From the NCBI GenBank assembly GCA_018350325.1, contig JAEVLN010000021.1, forward strand, positions 1 through 64,000: a stretch of DNA of 64,000 bases, given 5' to 3'. The stretch is from Globodera rostochiensis (Eukaryota; Nematoda; Chromadorea; Rhabditida; Heteroderidae). The notes beneath the pieces were generated by a model, which was not told the origin of the DNA, ran no database searches, and was given only the letters and a program-made list of their open reading frames with translations. Shown here piece after piece: positions 1 to 10,543 of this stretch. Position 1 is the stretch's first letter. Each line of letters opens with the position of its first letter. The translations under genes were made by a program, and so were the position numbers.

Positions 1-78
1 AAATTCAAAAAAAGTACCGTAATTTTAAAATTTTGGTTGCAAATCCCTTAACAAATTGAGTCAAAAATTCAAAATTTT

Positions 79-122
79 CTCGGGGCCGCCTATCGGCACC
101 GCCGACCGCCACCCCCTAGTAA
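79..122. other. GC-rich patch, unexplained
   Basis: A ~44-base block rich in GCCG and CACC interrupts sequence that is otherwise about 75% A+T. It has no clear ORF context and no partner elsewhere in the window. It may be the edge of a dispersed repeat or an exon that continues outside the window. Confidence 0.3.
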
Positions 123-430
123 AGCAGAATTCGTAAAAATAAATTAATTTCTGAAAATTCAAAAATCGGCAAAATTATCGCAAATATTACACAATTTTCT
201 GAGCAATAAAAAGTTTTGGCATTAAATTCATATATTTACACACCTAAAAAAATTCCAGATTTTTTTCTGATGTTTGAGCCGGTATTCCTGATTTTTGGGT
301 TTGACAGCTGGCTACCCTGATTTAATATTATTCATGGATTTATGATGACTGGGTCAGAAAAATGCTTTGAAAACACTTTTATTTAAAAATTTTAAGAAAA
401 TCGGAAATTTGGGCATTTTATTATGTTTTC

Positions 431-600
431 TAAAATTTTTTGGTTTTGTACAAAATTTTGGGTTTTGTCAACCCAAAAAATATCAAAACCAAAAGAAACC
501 CAAAAATTTGGTTTTGGTTTTGGTCAAATTGAGCAAAACCCAAAAGAAACCCAAAAAATTTTGTACAAAATTTTGTTTGGGCTGAGTTGCCGGTCTCTAT
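431..600. repeat. CCCAAA/TTTGGG simple-sequence element, CGGTCTCTA end
   Basis: Alternating blocks of CCCAAA, TTTTGG and the palindromic AAAATTTTGTACAAAATTTT can fold back on themselves. The right end is GCCGGTCTCTA. Similar ends occur near 41985, 48605 (reverse strand) and 56615, so this looks like a member of a dispersed family. Short ORFs on both strands inside it are by-products of the low complexity and are not annotated. Confidence 0.6.
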
Positions 601-963
601 TTTAAATATTTTGCAACAAATTAGAAAACTGATGCAATAATGCAAAACAAAGAATAGTAATAATTTAATGGTATTCTCATACTACTAAAATTTTACTTTA
701 TTGAATTAATTAATTAAAATAAATGATTAAATTCAAATAATCAAAGGTTAAAAATAAAACTTGTTAAAAATAATCACAGTTATAAAATGAAGCAAAAGAA
801 ATAAAAATAAATTTTTTATTCTTAACATGAATTTAAAAAAGGCTTACATAAAACATTCATCAATTTTAAAGAATTTAATTAAAAATAAAAAATTAAAATC
901 ATTGCATTAACAAAATTAAATATTTATATTCATAAAAAATAAATATATTTTGACTGTTTTTAG
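601..963. other. AT-rich gap, nothing recognised
   Basis: A/T-dominated sequence with many AATAAA-like strings. No convincing ORF, repeat or RNA gene is visible. Confidence 0.5.
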
Positions 964-1052
964 CTTTCAACCCAAAATTAAAGTGCAAAGCCGCCCAAGA
1001 AATTCTCCTGTTTGCTAACGGATGCATGTTAGCAACTAATAATATTGCTTAA
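964..1052 (+). CDS. Coding-like island, unknown product (possible terminal exon)
   Basis: A GC-richer patch begins directly after TTTTTAG, which reads as a 3' splice site, and stays open to a TAA. The protein would end with KAAQEILLFANGC followed by about nine residues. There is no start codon, so it would be an internal or last exon. The reverse strand is also partly open. No family was recognised. Confidence 0.22.
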
Positions 1053-1722
1053 ATATAAGGACCAAGAACAAACAATACTGTACAAAATAATAAATTTAAA
1101 AAGGTAATAAAATAAATCAAAAAATAAACTTTAGAACAAATTTAAAGCCTAAAATTTCTATTTACTTACAATTTGATTGATAGAAATAATTTATGTTATA
1201 ATAAAAAGTTAATTATAGAAAATTAAACAAATAAATTTATGCCATGATAATTTAATTACGGATTTATTAACATGAAATACAATTTTTTTGAGCAATTGTT
1301 GCTTATAATTAAACAGTACAGCAATAAAACAAAATTATTATAACTTTTTCTTAAAATACCAAAATAGTTTGCAAATTTTATACAAAACTTCATTTTTTTA
1401 ATATTTTCAAAATCTATAATATAAATTTATTAATTGCTAACGTTTAAATATTCGCCTAAAAGTAATGATTTGCAAAAATCGTGTGATATTAAACACCAAA
1501 AGCAAGAAAGAGTCCACTACGATAAATGTATTTATACGGTTTTGCTATGGAAAACAGATCAAAAAAGGATCAACAATATGATTTCTTTAAGTTATATTTA
1601 TAAACTAATTGATAACTATAAAAATATAAATAACAAAGTAAATTTCGCGTTCAATATATACTCATATTCTTGTACTACTCTTCAAAGCATAAAACAAAAT
1701 AAATGATATATGGGTTGTTCAG

Positions 1723-1780
1723 AGGCAAACCGTAGGAAAGAACCTTACGCTTCAATAACCGTACAAAAATTTGTTTCAAA
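1723..1780 (+). CDS. Candidate 58-bp internal exon
   Basis: The segment is bounded by TTGTTCAG on the left and GTAAGA on the right, a textbook acceptor and donor. One frame is open throughout, in phase 1 in and phase 2 out, giving RRKEPYASITVQK with a few flanking residues. The sequence is less AT-rich than its flanks. No partner exon could be joined with certainty. No family was recognised. Confidence 0.3.
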
Positions 1781-1863
1781 GTAAGACAGTATTTAAAAAT
1801 ATGCTGCTAAATTAATTATTACAAGTCTCATATGTTAATATATATTTTTTTAATCTTAATATT

Positions 1864-1953
1864 ATGCATAAACCATTAAATGATGAGTCCGTCTACATGC
1901 CTGATCAGGCTCAGGCCATGCACCAGCGGCCCAACCATCAGCCGGCCAACTAA
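1864..1953 (+). CDS. Small ORF, 29 aa, Gln/His/Pro-rich
   Basis: ATG to TAA, with codons much richer in G and C than the surroundings. The central part reads DESVYMPDQAQAMHQRPNH, with four Gln codons that are all CAG. It ends abruptly where AT-rich sequence resumes. It could be a last exon or a tiny stand-alone ORF. The TGATGAGTCC string at its start is not a ribozyme core (see rejected items). Confidence 0.3.
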   Translation: MHKPLNDESVYMPDQAQAMHQRPNHQPAN

Positions 1954-2095
1954 AAATTTAAACTTTATTAAGCTTCAACAATTTTAGAATACCGTATTAA
2001 TTACGAAAGAAATGTACCAAATTTGTTTATGCGAATTAAAAATTTTGTAAATTGTTTCAAAGCTTATAGCTAATTAATCAAATCAAACTTAAATC

Positions 2096-2152
2096 AATTT
2101 TACAGATTTACGATATACATCCCCCTGGCAAATGGAGTTCGTGACGATAAAA
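2096..2152 (+). other. GC-richer island, frame undecidable
   Basis: The patch after TTTTACAG has all three forward frames open for 12 or more codons (for example FTIYIPLANGVRDDK in one frame). Because of this, coding status cannot be decided from one sequence. Confidence 0.25.
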
Positions 2153-2283
2153 TTGTTTAAGTTTCAACCATTTGAAACCAATTAAAAGAATATACAAAAG
2201 TCAATTAAAAAGTACACTTAAAGCTGAATAAAAATTATTTACCAATGTTCCATAATTGGAAGGACCAAATAAACGGGACCAGG

Positions 2284-2335
2284 CGGCGAGAGTAATTTGG
2301 ACAAACGCACCCCATCTAAAAATTATTTTAGCTTA
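2284..2335 (-). repeat. Relic of the 107-bp repeat, reverse orientation
   Basis: GAGAGTAATTTGG, ACGCACCCCATCTAA and ATTATTTTA are the reverse complement of the core of the 107-bp repeat found at 7.2, 43.7 and 59.3 kb (AGATGGGGTGCGTTGATGAC and CAAATTACTCTAAC). It is a single, partly decayed copy, which shows that the unit also exists outside tandem arrays. Confidence 0.65.
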
Positions 2336-2339
2336 TTTC

Positions 2340-3670
2340 GAAATAAACATAAATTAATTAACAAAAGATTTACTGCTTTAGTATTTAAAAATCAATAAGT
2401 GGTGGGCTTATTTTTTTAAAAGGAACCCCATATTTGTCGTAATTAATGTCATAAAGATTTTATTTACTAAATAAAGCATAACAACAGAATGGGTCATAAA
2501 ATAATATCAAGCCTTTTAATTCAATAAAAAAGTTATGATAAATGCAAACGAATAAAGGCATAAAGAGAAGTATAACAACTGAGCGAGAAACGATTAAATG
2601 AAACAAAAAATAAAAGAAAAAACATTATTAAATTAACCAAATTTAAACACAGATATAATTAAATTCTGAATTCATTTTAACCAATTATTATAGAATGAAA
2701 ATATGCAAATATAGATTACCAAAAAGAAGAATAATAAAAAAAATAATGAGATTTGTTTTTCTATATTAAAATATTTATTGCTATTTATTATATATTATTC
2801 TTTAAATATATACATTAAAGTACCATTGAAATATGGCAAAAAGGTGAACTTTCAAAAAATCTTTAATGCAACAAAACAGTCGTATAATACCATTTTTCAG
2901 AGATTATTATAGAAGAAGAGGACAAGAGAGAAAAGAGGAATTTATTTTAGAAGTCAATTAAAATAATATTATTAATATAGTGCGAAAAACAAAATAGAAA
3001 TATAATAATTAACGATCAAATAAAATACTAAAACATACATAAAAAAAGAAAGCAACTTAAATTTATTAAAAATTAAAACAATTTATATCCCTTGGTCACA
3101 AAACTCCACTGCAATCAAGACTGCATGAAAAGAAAGTTTCTGGTGAGCAAGGCTTGTAGTTTCATATTTTATTCAAACAAAACTCGATTACAAAATAATT
3201 CACCAATTTTATTAATGAATGGTTTGTAAATACGAAAATATAAATTTTATAAAATGACTTAGGTAACTAATTTTGGTAAAAAAATTAATAAAAAAATATT
3301 TTTTTAAATTTTAATTAATTTAAATCTTACTTAAAATTTTACTAATATAAAATTTTAAAAATGAAAGCAAAAAAATACATTCTTTTGTTACTAATTAAAA
3401 TGTTGTTACCTACCTATAAATGTAATTATTTTGGATTATTAAATTTTTTGTAATATATAATTATTTGATTATAACTTGGAATTTGTAAGAAAATTTTGAA
3501 ATTAAGAAATTGTTTTTATGAATTTGTTTTTGATAGTAATTTATATTTTTATATTTTCTAATTTAAAATTTTAAAACACTAAATTAATAAAAGTGTTAAT
3601 TTATTTACATATTTTTCTTTAACTTATAATTTTATTTGGAAAAAATTTATCACGATTTTGTTTTCACGAA
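2340..3670. other. AT-rich gap
   Basis: Mostly featureless A/T sequence. One slightly GC-richer patch at 3085-3135 (two frames open, followed by a GTGAGC donor-like string) might be an exon but is too short to call. Confidence 0.4.
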
Positions 3671-3675
3671 ATAAG

Positions 3676-3780
3676 TTGTTGTTTACTACGAAGCTTTCCT
3701 CGGGAATGCGCTGTGCAACATCGTTGTAAGCATTGTGGATCGCATCCTTAATGATTACATTTACAAATTAAGTGAAAAAG
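3676..3780 (+). CDS. Candidate exon, 34 codons, unknown product
   Basis: The open frame follows ATAAG and ends exactly at AAAAAG/GTAGCT, a good donor, leaving phase 1. Part of the product is ALCNIVVSIVDRILNDY, an amphipathic or membrane-like helix. A weak resemblance to the helix before the conserved NHR motif of anoctamins was noticed, but no downstream exon supports it. The family is unassigned. Confidence 0.38.
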
Positions 3781-3789
3781 GTAGCTAGG

Positions 3790-4700
3790 TAACCATTTTC
3801 ATGGGTCCTGAATAACTTTTTCTTTAGATCTAGTGCTTGATTGAACCTCAGCTCATCGTTGTGTCGGCAAATATGTTAGTTTATGCAAACTTATTTATAA
3901 AAACTCGCAGATAAAATATGAAGGAAAATAAAAAGTGAGTGCACTTTATAGTAATGGCAATTAGAGTTTGTAAGAAACTTTTGTATGCTAGATTTTATAA
4001 ATTTAAAATTTTTTTATTGATCCAATGACATTTTGTAATTCTTTCATAAAACACTTGCTTGATTTATTCACTTTTAGTTTTATCAAAGAATAATATGTTC
4101 AAAGAGAATTAATAAATTTTAATACAAAAAATTATACCAACCGTTTACGTGGATATGGTTACTTGATTGCGGCCAAAAATGCCATTGAAATGCCTAATAA
4201 AAAAAATAAAATTTTTAATAATTAAACTAAAATATTTTTTACTAATATAAGTGACTCATCTGTTTTTAAGGCTTGGAAAAAACGTAACAAAGTCTCATAA
4301 ATTAAATCGGAGAAATAAAAAAATTATATTTTAATAAAAAATGCGGTAATTTATCCGCAATAATTAATGTCAGACGGAATCCATCCGTAATTTTATAAAA
4401 TATCGCTTTTAATTAACGAAGCAGATTAAAGACAAAAATAAATTTGCAATGTAAAGCCTTGCCATTTTTTGAGTAGCAACACAAAAAGTGTAATATGTAT
4501 GCGCATTTCTTGTCTTGGCTGGTAAATTTAAAACAAACTATAAAAACAAAACAAAGAAAATTTTGCTTCTTAAAAAAACGAGTAAAATAAATTCTAAATC
4601 AAATAAAATCAAAAATTAGGAAAAAATGTAAAGAGAAAAAATTACACGCGAACCGAAATTAAGCAAAACTAAATATAATTTTTTTTGACATCACATCCTT
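3790..4700. other. AT-rich gap with weak islands
   Basis: Mostly AT-rich. Short GC-richer patches at 3835-3890 and 4490-4520 (ATG followed by eight codons and GTAAAT) could be exon pieces but are not individually supportable. Confidence 0.35.
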
Positions 4701-4704
4701 TTAG

Positions 4705-4806
4705 AACCACCATTTGCGCGTCACTCCCGCCGTCTTTACCGGAACAACTTACGAGAGCGCTCAACCTAGACTACAGCCGAAAATACGGCAGAGAAAATGC
4801 GCCTAA
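4705..4806 (+). CDS. Candidate terminal exon, 33 aa, unknown product
   Basis: It starts right after ATCCTTTTAG, a strong 3' splice site, and is open for 33 codons to TAA. GC is markedly higher than in the flanks. The middle reads RVTPAVFTGTTYESAQP and the C-terminus is basic and Gln-rich. The upstream exon was not identified. One of the better single-exon candidates in this part of the window. Confidence 0.45.
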   Translation, partial: NHHLRVTPAVFTGTTYESAQPRLQPKIRQRKCA

Positions 4807-5001
4807 AAAATGCCACTCGAAAAGGCAAAAGTATAATATTACAAACGTTGAAAAAATTTAAAATAATTATTAATATCGATAAAAAAACTCTCGTCAGCAT
4901 ATATGCATTCTTAAAGCAATATACTTACTTTGGTTTGCACATTGTTTGTAAAGCATCAAAACAAATTTTGACAGACGGTCGTAAATAAAATAATTAATTA
5001 A

Positions 5002-5201
5002 AATGTTTTTATCAATTATTATTTCATTTTCTCACTTAACAATGTGATCCTAATTAAATTTGCCTACGTCACCGCGCACAGCAGATACGGAAAACATAAA
5101 GTAAATACCAAAAAATTAATTTTATTTAAAATTTTTTAAAAGTATAATTGTTACATACTCAAGAGCACGGAGTAACTGTTCCTGAAAGCCCCATTGATTA
5201 A
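5002..5201 (+). CDS. Two-exon candidate (5002-5100, 5166-5201), 3' part of a gene
   Basis: The first segment is open from 5002 and ends at AAA/GTAAAT (phase 0), containing FAYVTAHSRYGKHK. A 65-bp AT-rich intron from GTAAAT to CTCAAGAG leads in phase 0 to HGVTVPESPID and a TAA. The small intron size matches the 61-bp intron seen at 8764. The true start is not visible, and the acceptor lacks a pyrimidine tract, so the join is tentative. Confidence 0.35.
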
Positions 5202-5336
5202 ATAAAAAATTACAGAAAGAAAAAGATTGTTGCTTTCTATTAACAATTAAGACAAATCAACTTAGAAAAATAACGAAATAAATTAAACTTTAGTAATCCA
5301 AATACTAATAATATTCAAAAGGGCTAAGGTCTTTTT

Positions 5337-5391
5337 GACACTGGACGTTTCGACACTGGACATTTCGACACTGGACGTTTCGACACTGAGT
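5337..5391. repeat. 15-bp tandem repeat, about 4 copies
   Basis: GACACTGGACGTTTC-type units start at 5337, 5352, 5367 and 5382, with one C/T-level variant (ACATTTC). The motif is reminiscent of the GACATTTCGTCGAC modules in the inverted-repeat element at 15.2-16.1 kb. Confidence 0.75.
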
Positions 5392-5980
5392 TTTAAAGTT
5401 GCCAAAATAGGGGTTTCGAGGCCGTTGAATGGCCTCTGTTTCGACCAATTCCGAACTTGCACATTTTTTCAAAATTTCCAAAAACTATTTACGAGTTCAA
5501 ATTTTCAAAAAGAATGGAGGTACTTTTCCGTTCTGGGGTCGCAACCCAAATTTTAAAGCAACAAGGAATTTCACTCGTTTTCCGGGTTGCGCTAAACCTA
5601 CATATAAAAAATAACTTATATAAAAAGAAAATTATAATGAAATGTCAAAACGTATCAACTAAATTTTAAAAATTTTTGCTAATGGGTTTTGTTGTAAACG
5701 AAAAAAATATTTGTATTCAAAGACTACTTTTTGAATAAAAGTTTAGTCTGAACATACGGGTGGAAAAGCATTAAATTTTATTTAATTACAAATTCATATT
5801 TAACTAAGGTAAAATAAAAAAATATTTATTAAACCAACGGGTTAATGATACAAGTTGCACAACATATCAAAAATAATTATTTCAAAGCCAATTTACAATC
5901 GTTTTCAGCAAAGAGTTTTTCCCAGCTACCGCTAAATTAAAATAATTAAAGACCAACAACTTAAAAAATGTGAAGATAAA
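5392..5980. other. Mixed patch then AT-rich gap
   Basis: 5400-5600 is GC-richer and has several overlapping short frames, none convincingly coding. The rest, to 5980, is AT-rich without recognisable features. Confidence 0.35.
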
Positions 5981-6144
5981 TAAATGTTTATAGATTAAAA
6001 AAAAAATTGAGTGTCAAAAAGCACAACTTGCGCACCACTGATTTTCGGAGACTAAACCCGTATATAAAACAAATTAAATCAAAAACTAACTTATATAAAA
6101 ATAAGCTTATCCCGGTTTTTCTCGGCGAATTTGATGACAGATAA
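5980..6144 (+). CDS. Open frame, 54 codons, unknown product
   Basis: Two coding-like ends (HNLRTTDFRRLNPYI and LIPVFLGEFDD) lie in the same frame, joined by an AT-rich middle of about 15 Lys/Ile/Asn codons that also stays open. No ATG is present. It could be one exon, or two exons with a frame-preserving intron. No family was recognised. Confidence 0.3.
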   Translation: MNVYRLKKKLSVKKHNLRTTDFRRLNPYIKQIKSKTNLYKNKLIPVFLGEFDDR

Positions 6145-6231
6145 TATAAAATTGAATTATAAACATTTAAAATATATAATAGAAACCAGACAAGTAAAAA
6201 TACAATAATAATATTAAAGGGCAGAATTATT

Positions 6232-6262
6232 GTAAGTAAAAAGCGATTATTATTTTACTTAC
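6232..6262. other. Hairpin made of two splice-donor-like GTAAGTAAAA arms
   Basis: GTAAGTAAAA at 6232-6241 is perfectly complementary to TTTTACTTAC at 6253-6262, with an 11-nt loop. Each arm reads as a 5' splice site on its own strand. Confidence 0.6.
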
Positions 6263-6301
6263 CTGGCTAACAATTAATGAATTGGAGTACCTTAATAACA
6301 T
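6263..6301 (-). CDS. Candidate first exon, 13 codons
   Basis: On the reverse strand an ATG follows a stop and runs 13 codons (MLLRYSNSLIVSQ) to CCAG/GTAAGT, a consensus donor that is also the left arm of the hairpin above. It is too short to be sure of. Confidence 0.2.
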
Positions 6302-6399
6302 TTAAAGTTTTCGCAAATATCGTTATAATAAGGTGTTTATCAACCGTGTTAATGCTGATAAAATTATGCAGTATTTTCTAAATGTTTAAAGTTTTTATT

Positions 6400-7140
6400 T
6401 TTTGTTACGTTGGTTGGCTCTTCACACCACCTTTTAATTTTACTTATAGATTTATTTTTTTAAGGTAGTTAAGTAAAGTAAAGTTAATTTAATGTATTAT
6501 TTATTTTAGCGAATTTTTTTCTTTAGCACAATAATTTTAAATAAAAATTACAGACATCGCGCCTGAATTTAATTATCAGGTACCTTTATATTCTTAAATT
6601 TCTTTAATATTTTTAATGCACATAAACATAACCAATTAATCATTTCTTTTAACAATCAATTTTTGTAAATTTCGCTTTTTCATCAAAATAAATAATAAAC
6701 TGTAATTTTTTTTTAATATAAACTATAATGATACAAAAATCAATAATAAAATAAATCATAAGTTTGACCCATGCTGAGAGATGTGTCGACAAGTAAAATA
6801 AAAAAGGCTGTAAAAATGATGGAACATTTTAAATAATTTTTAACAGCTTTATGTTGTAAATTTTAAAAAATATAATTTTTTAATTAGCATTTGTATATTT
6901 ATTTTAATGATCATAACATTGAAAGAATTTAAGGTTTTAAAATGCTTTTTGTAATTCTGTTTTAATAAAAAAATGCATTGCAGCCGGTTTAAAAAATAGC
7001 TATAAATTTTTTTTACAAAAAAAAATTTAGTAAAAATCTTTAGTTTACGTTAATATACGTTTATCAATTAATTAGTCGCTTCTGCTGCAACTAGTAGTTA
7101 GCACGGAGCCAATGGGTTTTGATGCTGCTTATATTGAATT
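6400..7140. other. AT-rich gap with small patches
   Basis: AT-rich. A micro-exon-like segment (TTACAG, 26 bases, GTACCT) lies near 6552-6578. A GC-richer patch at 7078-7146 has frames open on both strands. Neither is strong enough to annotate as a gene. Confidence 0.3.
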
Positions 7141-7221
7141 TTAATTGTTGCATATTTTTTTTCTCTCTTTCCCTTTCAAAAGTCTCTTCACTTTCCACAC
7201 TCTTTCTTTCATTTCTTGTAA

Positions 7222-7590
7222 ATTATTAGATGGGGTGCGTTGATGACCAAATTACTCTAACCCTCTAACTCTCTCTTTTTAGCACACTATTTCTTCGAAA
7301 AATAAAATGTTCAAAAAGTAACTAAAAAATTATTATATGGGGTGCGTTGATGACCAAATTACTCTAACCGTCTGAATCCAATGTTCAAAAAAGTAACTAA
7401 AAATTATTAGATGGGGTGCGTTGATGACCAAATTACTCTAACCGTCTGACTCTCTCTTTTTAGCACACTATTTCTTCGAAAATAAAATGTTCAAAAAGTA
7501 ACTAAAAAATTATTATATGGGGTGCGTTGATGACCAAATTACTCTAACAGTCTGAATCTCTCTTTTTAGCACACTATTTCTTCAAAAAAT
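7222..7590 (+). repeat. 107-bp tandem repeat, array A (about 4 units)
   Basis: The anchor TGGGGTGCGTTGATGAC occurs at 7231, 7338, 7412 and 7518, so units are 107, 74 (internally shortened) and 106 bp. Each unit carries CTCTCTTTTTAG, then about 40 bases of A-rich sequence, then GTAACTAAAA. The same unit forms arrays at 43.7-44.7 kb and 59.3-60.2 kb. Confidence 0.9.
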
Positions 7591-7599
7591 AAAATTATC

Positions 7600-8500
7600 A
7601 ATTGCAAAAATATGAAGACAACAAATTATTAAATATTTATAAATATGAATCGAAATACTATTTCCTCAACGCCTCCGTGTGGGCAATAAGCTAATACCTA
7701 AATACAAAATATTAATTATCATCAACTAAAAAAAAAGTTTGCAAATAACAATAGCAACCAACATTCGTCAACACCACACAAGAAAATAAATTTAATCTTC
7801 TTTAAATACATATGAAACAAACAAAGATTAACGTTTCAATTGAAAGGTACTACGGTTTAAAAACTATTTAAATGAAACATAAATGATCACTTTTAAAAAA
7901 TATAATCAACCATTTTGCGCCTTTAAAATTAAACTAATGAAAAAAACAAAAACATTTATTTAAATTTAAAAATTAAAAAATAAAAAATAATTCACCCAAA
8001 GTCAAATAAAAAGTAGTGAAGTAATTAGAAGGCTGGCCTCATTTTAAATAAAGCCTACGAAATACGTTAATTTTTATACAAAAATTTGAGAAATTAAATG
8101 AAATATAAATTATCGTAAAAGTTATTAAATAAAATGCTCCCGATTAATTCCAACAAACAAATAATACGAATTTTAGATAATATTGACTTAAAATTATTTT
8201 TATAAAAACAAATACTAAATCTCAAATCCAATTAATTTCATTGAAATTAACAATTTTTTGAGCATGAGAGCTGATTATTTTGATTTTATTTGACATTACG
8301 GTTGTCTAAAATTTAATAATTTTTTTGTTTTTTATTATGTTAGTATTTTTATAATTTGTCTTTAATACTTTCCTGCGGATGGATGATATTATAAAGTGAA
8401 GCTGTTATTTAAACGTAGTTTTTGAAATTTTTCGTATTTTCGCATTAATTTGCTTTGATTTTTTAATTATGAGAATTAAATATTATACTTTTATATGAAT
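7600..8500. other. AT-rich gap
   Basis: Nothing convincing. A 14-codon ATG frame at about 7645 (GC-richer) and one at about 7750 are noted but not called. Confidence 0.4.
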
Positions 8501-8527
8501 TATTCTGCCTATAAGATTAATAAAGAT

Positions 8528-8880
8528 ATGCAAATAATTAAATTAACTGTACTCAAAGTTTCGACCACCCTCGCAGCAGTGCGCATATATAACCAAATTC
8601 TTTCAATGATAGTAAACAATACATTTTATATTTATACTCGTTAGCTTAATTAAAACCCATAAAGAACTTAAATTAAATAAAAATATATATTAAATCAGCT
8701 AATTCTTTCCAAAAATTACAGTATTTTAACAGGTTGCTTCGATGAGGGCAACATTTGTTACCAGTAATTATAATAATAAAACATCATTCTGTGCATTGTT
8801 TTGCTGAATTGTATTTCCTTTCAGTGTTGTTGGCCGATTCAACTGGTGTCGACGTATCTAAAAAAACAGAAAAGCATTAA
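8528..8880 (+). CDS. Three-exon small gene model (8528-8611, 8733-8763, 8825-8880), 56 aa
   Basis: ATG at 8528 opens 28 codons ending at ATGATA/GTAAAC. Exon 2 follows TTTTAACAG and ends ACCA/GTAATT. Exon 3 follows TTTCCTTTCAG and ends at TAA. All junction phases fit (0, then 1), and introns are 121 and 61 bp. The second intron has classic ends. The product has a hydrophobic middle across the exon joins and a charged C-terminus (DVSKKTEKH). It is not a recognised family. It is the best worked example of local intron style in the window. Confidence 0.45.
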
Positions 8881-9290
8881 TTTAGACTTATTTTTAATTA
8901 CGGCGCGAACAAAAACTTTAATAAATAAATTTTAAAAGAAAAAATAAAAAACTAAAAATTACAATCGACAGAACTTACAGGAAGAGCTAAAAAACATAAT
9001 ATTTAAAAAGCAAACTTTATTTTTGAATTTTAGCTTCAAAAAAATTATTAGAAATAATTAAATTAGGAACTTTGCGTCTTCAACTTCTTTGTCTTCACCA
9101 AAAAATTTATTACGATATAGGCCGGCTAAATGAATAATGTTTAGTGTAAACTACATTTGACAACCATATCGACAAACTGTTAATTATGGAAATTAACGTA
9201 AAGCCGATTAATTTATTAAGGTGAACCAAAAATTAAAAATAAAAGAAAATTATTTAAATAATTATTTTAAAAAATTGCAATGTAATTTAA

Positions 9291-9374
9291 AGTAATAAGC
9301 GGAATAAAGACTGTGTGCTTTCATATTACCGTAACACTAAGAAGAATGCACAAAAGATGGTTCAGGAAATATAA
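9291..9374 (+). CDS. Coding-like island, 27 codons, unknown product
   Basis: Open from a TAA to a TAA with the helical, Lys/Gln-rich stretch LSYYRNTKKNAQKMVQEI at its C-terminus. No ATG, so it would be a last exon; AATAAG just upstream could be the acceptor. A second frame is also open here. Confidence 0.33.
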   Translation, partial: SNKRNKDCVLSYYRNTKKNAQKMVQEI

Positions 9375-9594
9375 TAAAAATGGATATTAAATTATCATCT
9401 TAATCAAATTTACTCCCTTCAATCTTTTTTAAATGATTTTCTTGTTGTTCACTCAGCTTGGGTAATTAATGTTTTTTTAAATATCTTATATAATATTTTG
9501 CAAATTCAATGTTTTGTTTATTAAAATTTAGAATCGTTAGATTCTTTAATTCTTTACAAATATTTTTTCTATATCTATCAAATGCAGTTTGCAG

Positions 9595-9682
9595 ATTTTA
9601 CCTGATGCGCAGGCCATTTGGAACTTGTGGCGCTGAAGATCTGTGGAACATGGTGCCCAAAGCTAAACCTGCTTTTCTTTAA
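9595..9682 (+). CDS. Candidate terminal exon (or reverse-strand exon)
   Basis: After TGCAGTTTGCAG the frame is open for 28 codons to TAA and includes LMRRPFGTCGAEDLW. The reverse strand is equally open and runs into a GTAAAA donor, so strand is uncertain. GC is clearly above background. Family unknown. Confidence 0.33.
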
Positions 9683-10081
9683 TATAATAAATTTTTTAAT
9701 AGATTATAAAACAATTGAATATTAATATTTATACTAACCAAATAACAAATGAAATAATTAAAAACTAAATGGAAAATAAAAATTACTAAAATTATACTTT
9801 ATAAAAGAAAAACACGTTATCACACACAATAAAACTTATTTAAATTAAAATCATTGCATGACAGTATCCGTTAGTTTTTTTCAAGGATTCCCTCAGGAAA
9901 TCAATTGTTGAATATTTTTAAATTACAAAGCATTGAAAAATAAATAAGATAAAATAAGAGAATTGAATTAAATAAAACAATCCATCATTCAAGCTGCGAC
10001 CACAACGAAAGTATTCTATTATTCTTTACAGCTAAACATCACATTAAAATAACGAGCATGACGGTGTTCTAAAAACTTTAG

Positions 10082-10228
10082 TTTAAAATTATAAAACAAA
10101 ATACAAAACAAGCCGCCGTCAACATTCAAGCCGGAAAAAACCTACTACGACACCTTTGTTTAGAATCTACTATAGAAAACAAAGATGTTAATAGTCAAAT
10201 AGCTTTTGCTTTAGCAAAGTTAAACTAA
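10082..10228 (+). CDS. Open frame, 48 aa, unknown product
   Basis: Begins after ACTTTAG and stays open for 48 codons to TAA, with an alpha-helical composition (GKNLLRHLCLESTIENK, then an AFALAKL segment). The last 17 bases of that segment (10205-10221) recur exactly at 20043-20059. No ATG; probably an exon. No family recognised. Confidence 0.4.
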   Translation, partial: FKIIKQNTKQAAVNIQAGKNLLRHLCLESTIENKDVNSQIAFALAKLN

Positions 10229-10543
10229 AAATTGTATTTTTGAAAATATTAAATATTTCTATTATACTTAAAACTGAATAAAATTGCAAAATGCCATATT
10301 GCAAATTGTTACTGATGCTCTTCGCAAGCCAGATTGAAACTTTTGCCTTTTTAATATTATAAAAAATGAGAAAGACTGTTAGTAGATAATGCGCCCATAT
10401 ATTACTGCCCCTACTTGACTTTTTTTTGGTAGACTTTTGCCCGGTTGGAAATAAGGGGGGAGGGTCCATGGCAGCACACCCGTAGGCGGTCCTGCGCAAT
10501 GCAAGTGTGCGCGTACGACCGTGCATTTGGCACAGTTTTCGGA

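Noticed and set aside
367..645. Three overlapping 60-72 codon ORFs on both strands
   Set aside because: All fall in the low-complexity CCCAAA/TTTGGG element and consist of K, P, F, G and L runs.
1881..1890. TGATGAGTCC, part of a hammerhead ribozyme core
   Set aside because: No following stem with the required GAAA and no plausible stems I-III; it lies in a coding-like frame.
3676..3780. Anoctamin (TMEM16) similarity of the exon
   Set aside because: The helix pattern fits only with a one-residue shift, and the diagnostic downstream NHR motif is not found on the following sequence.
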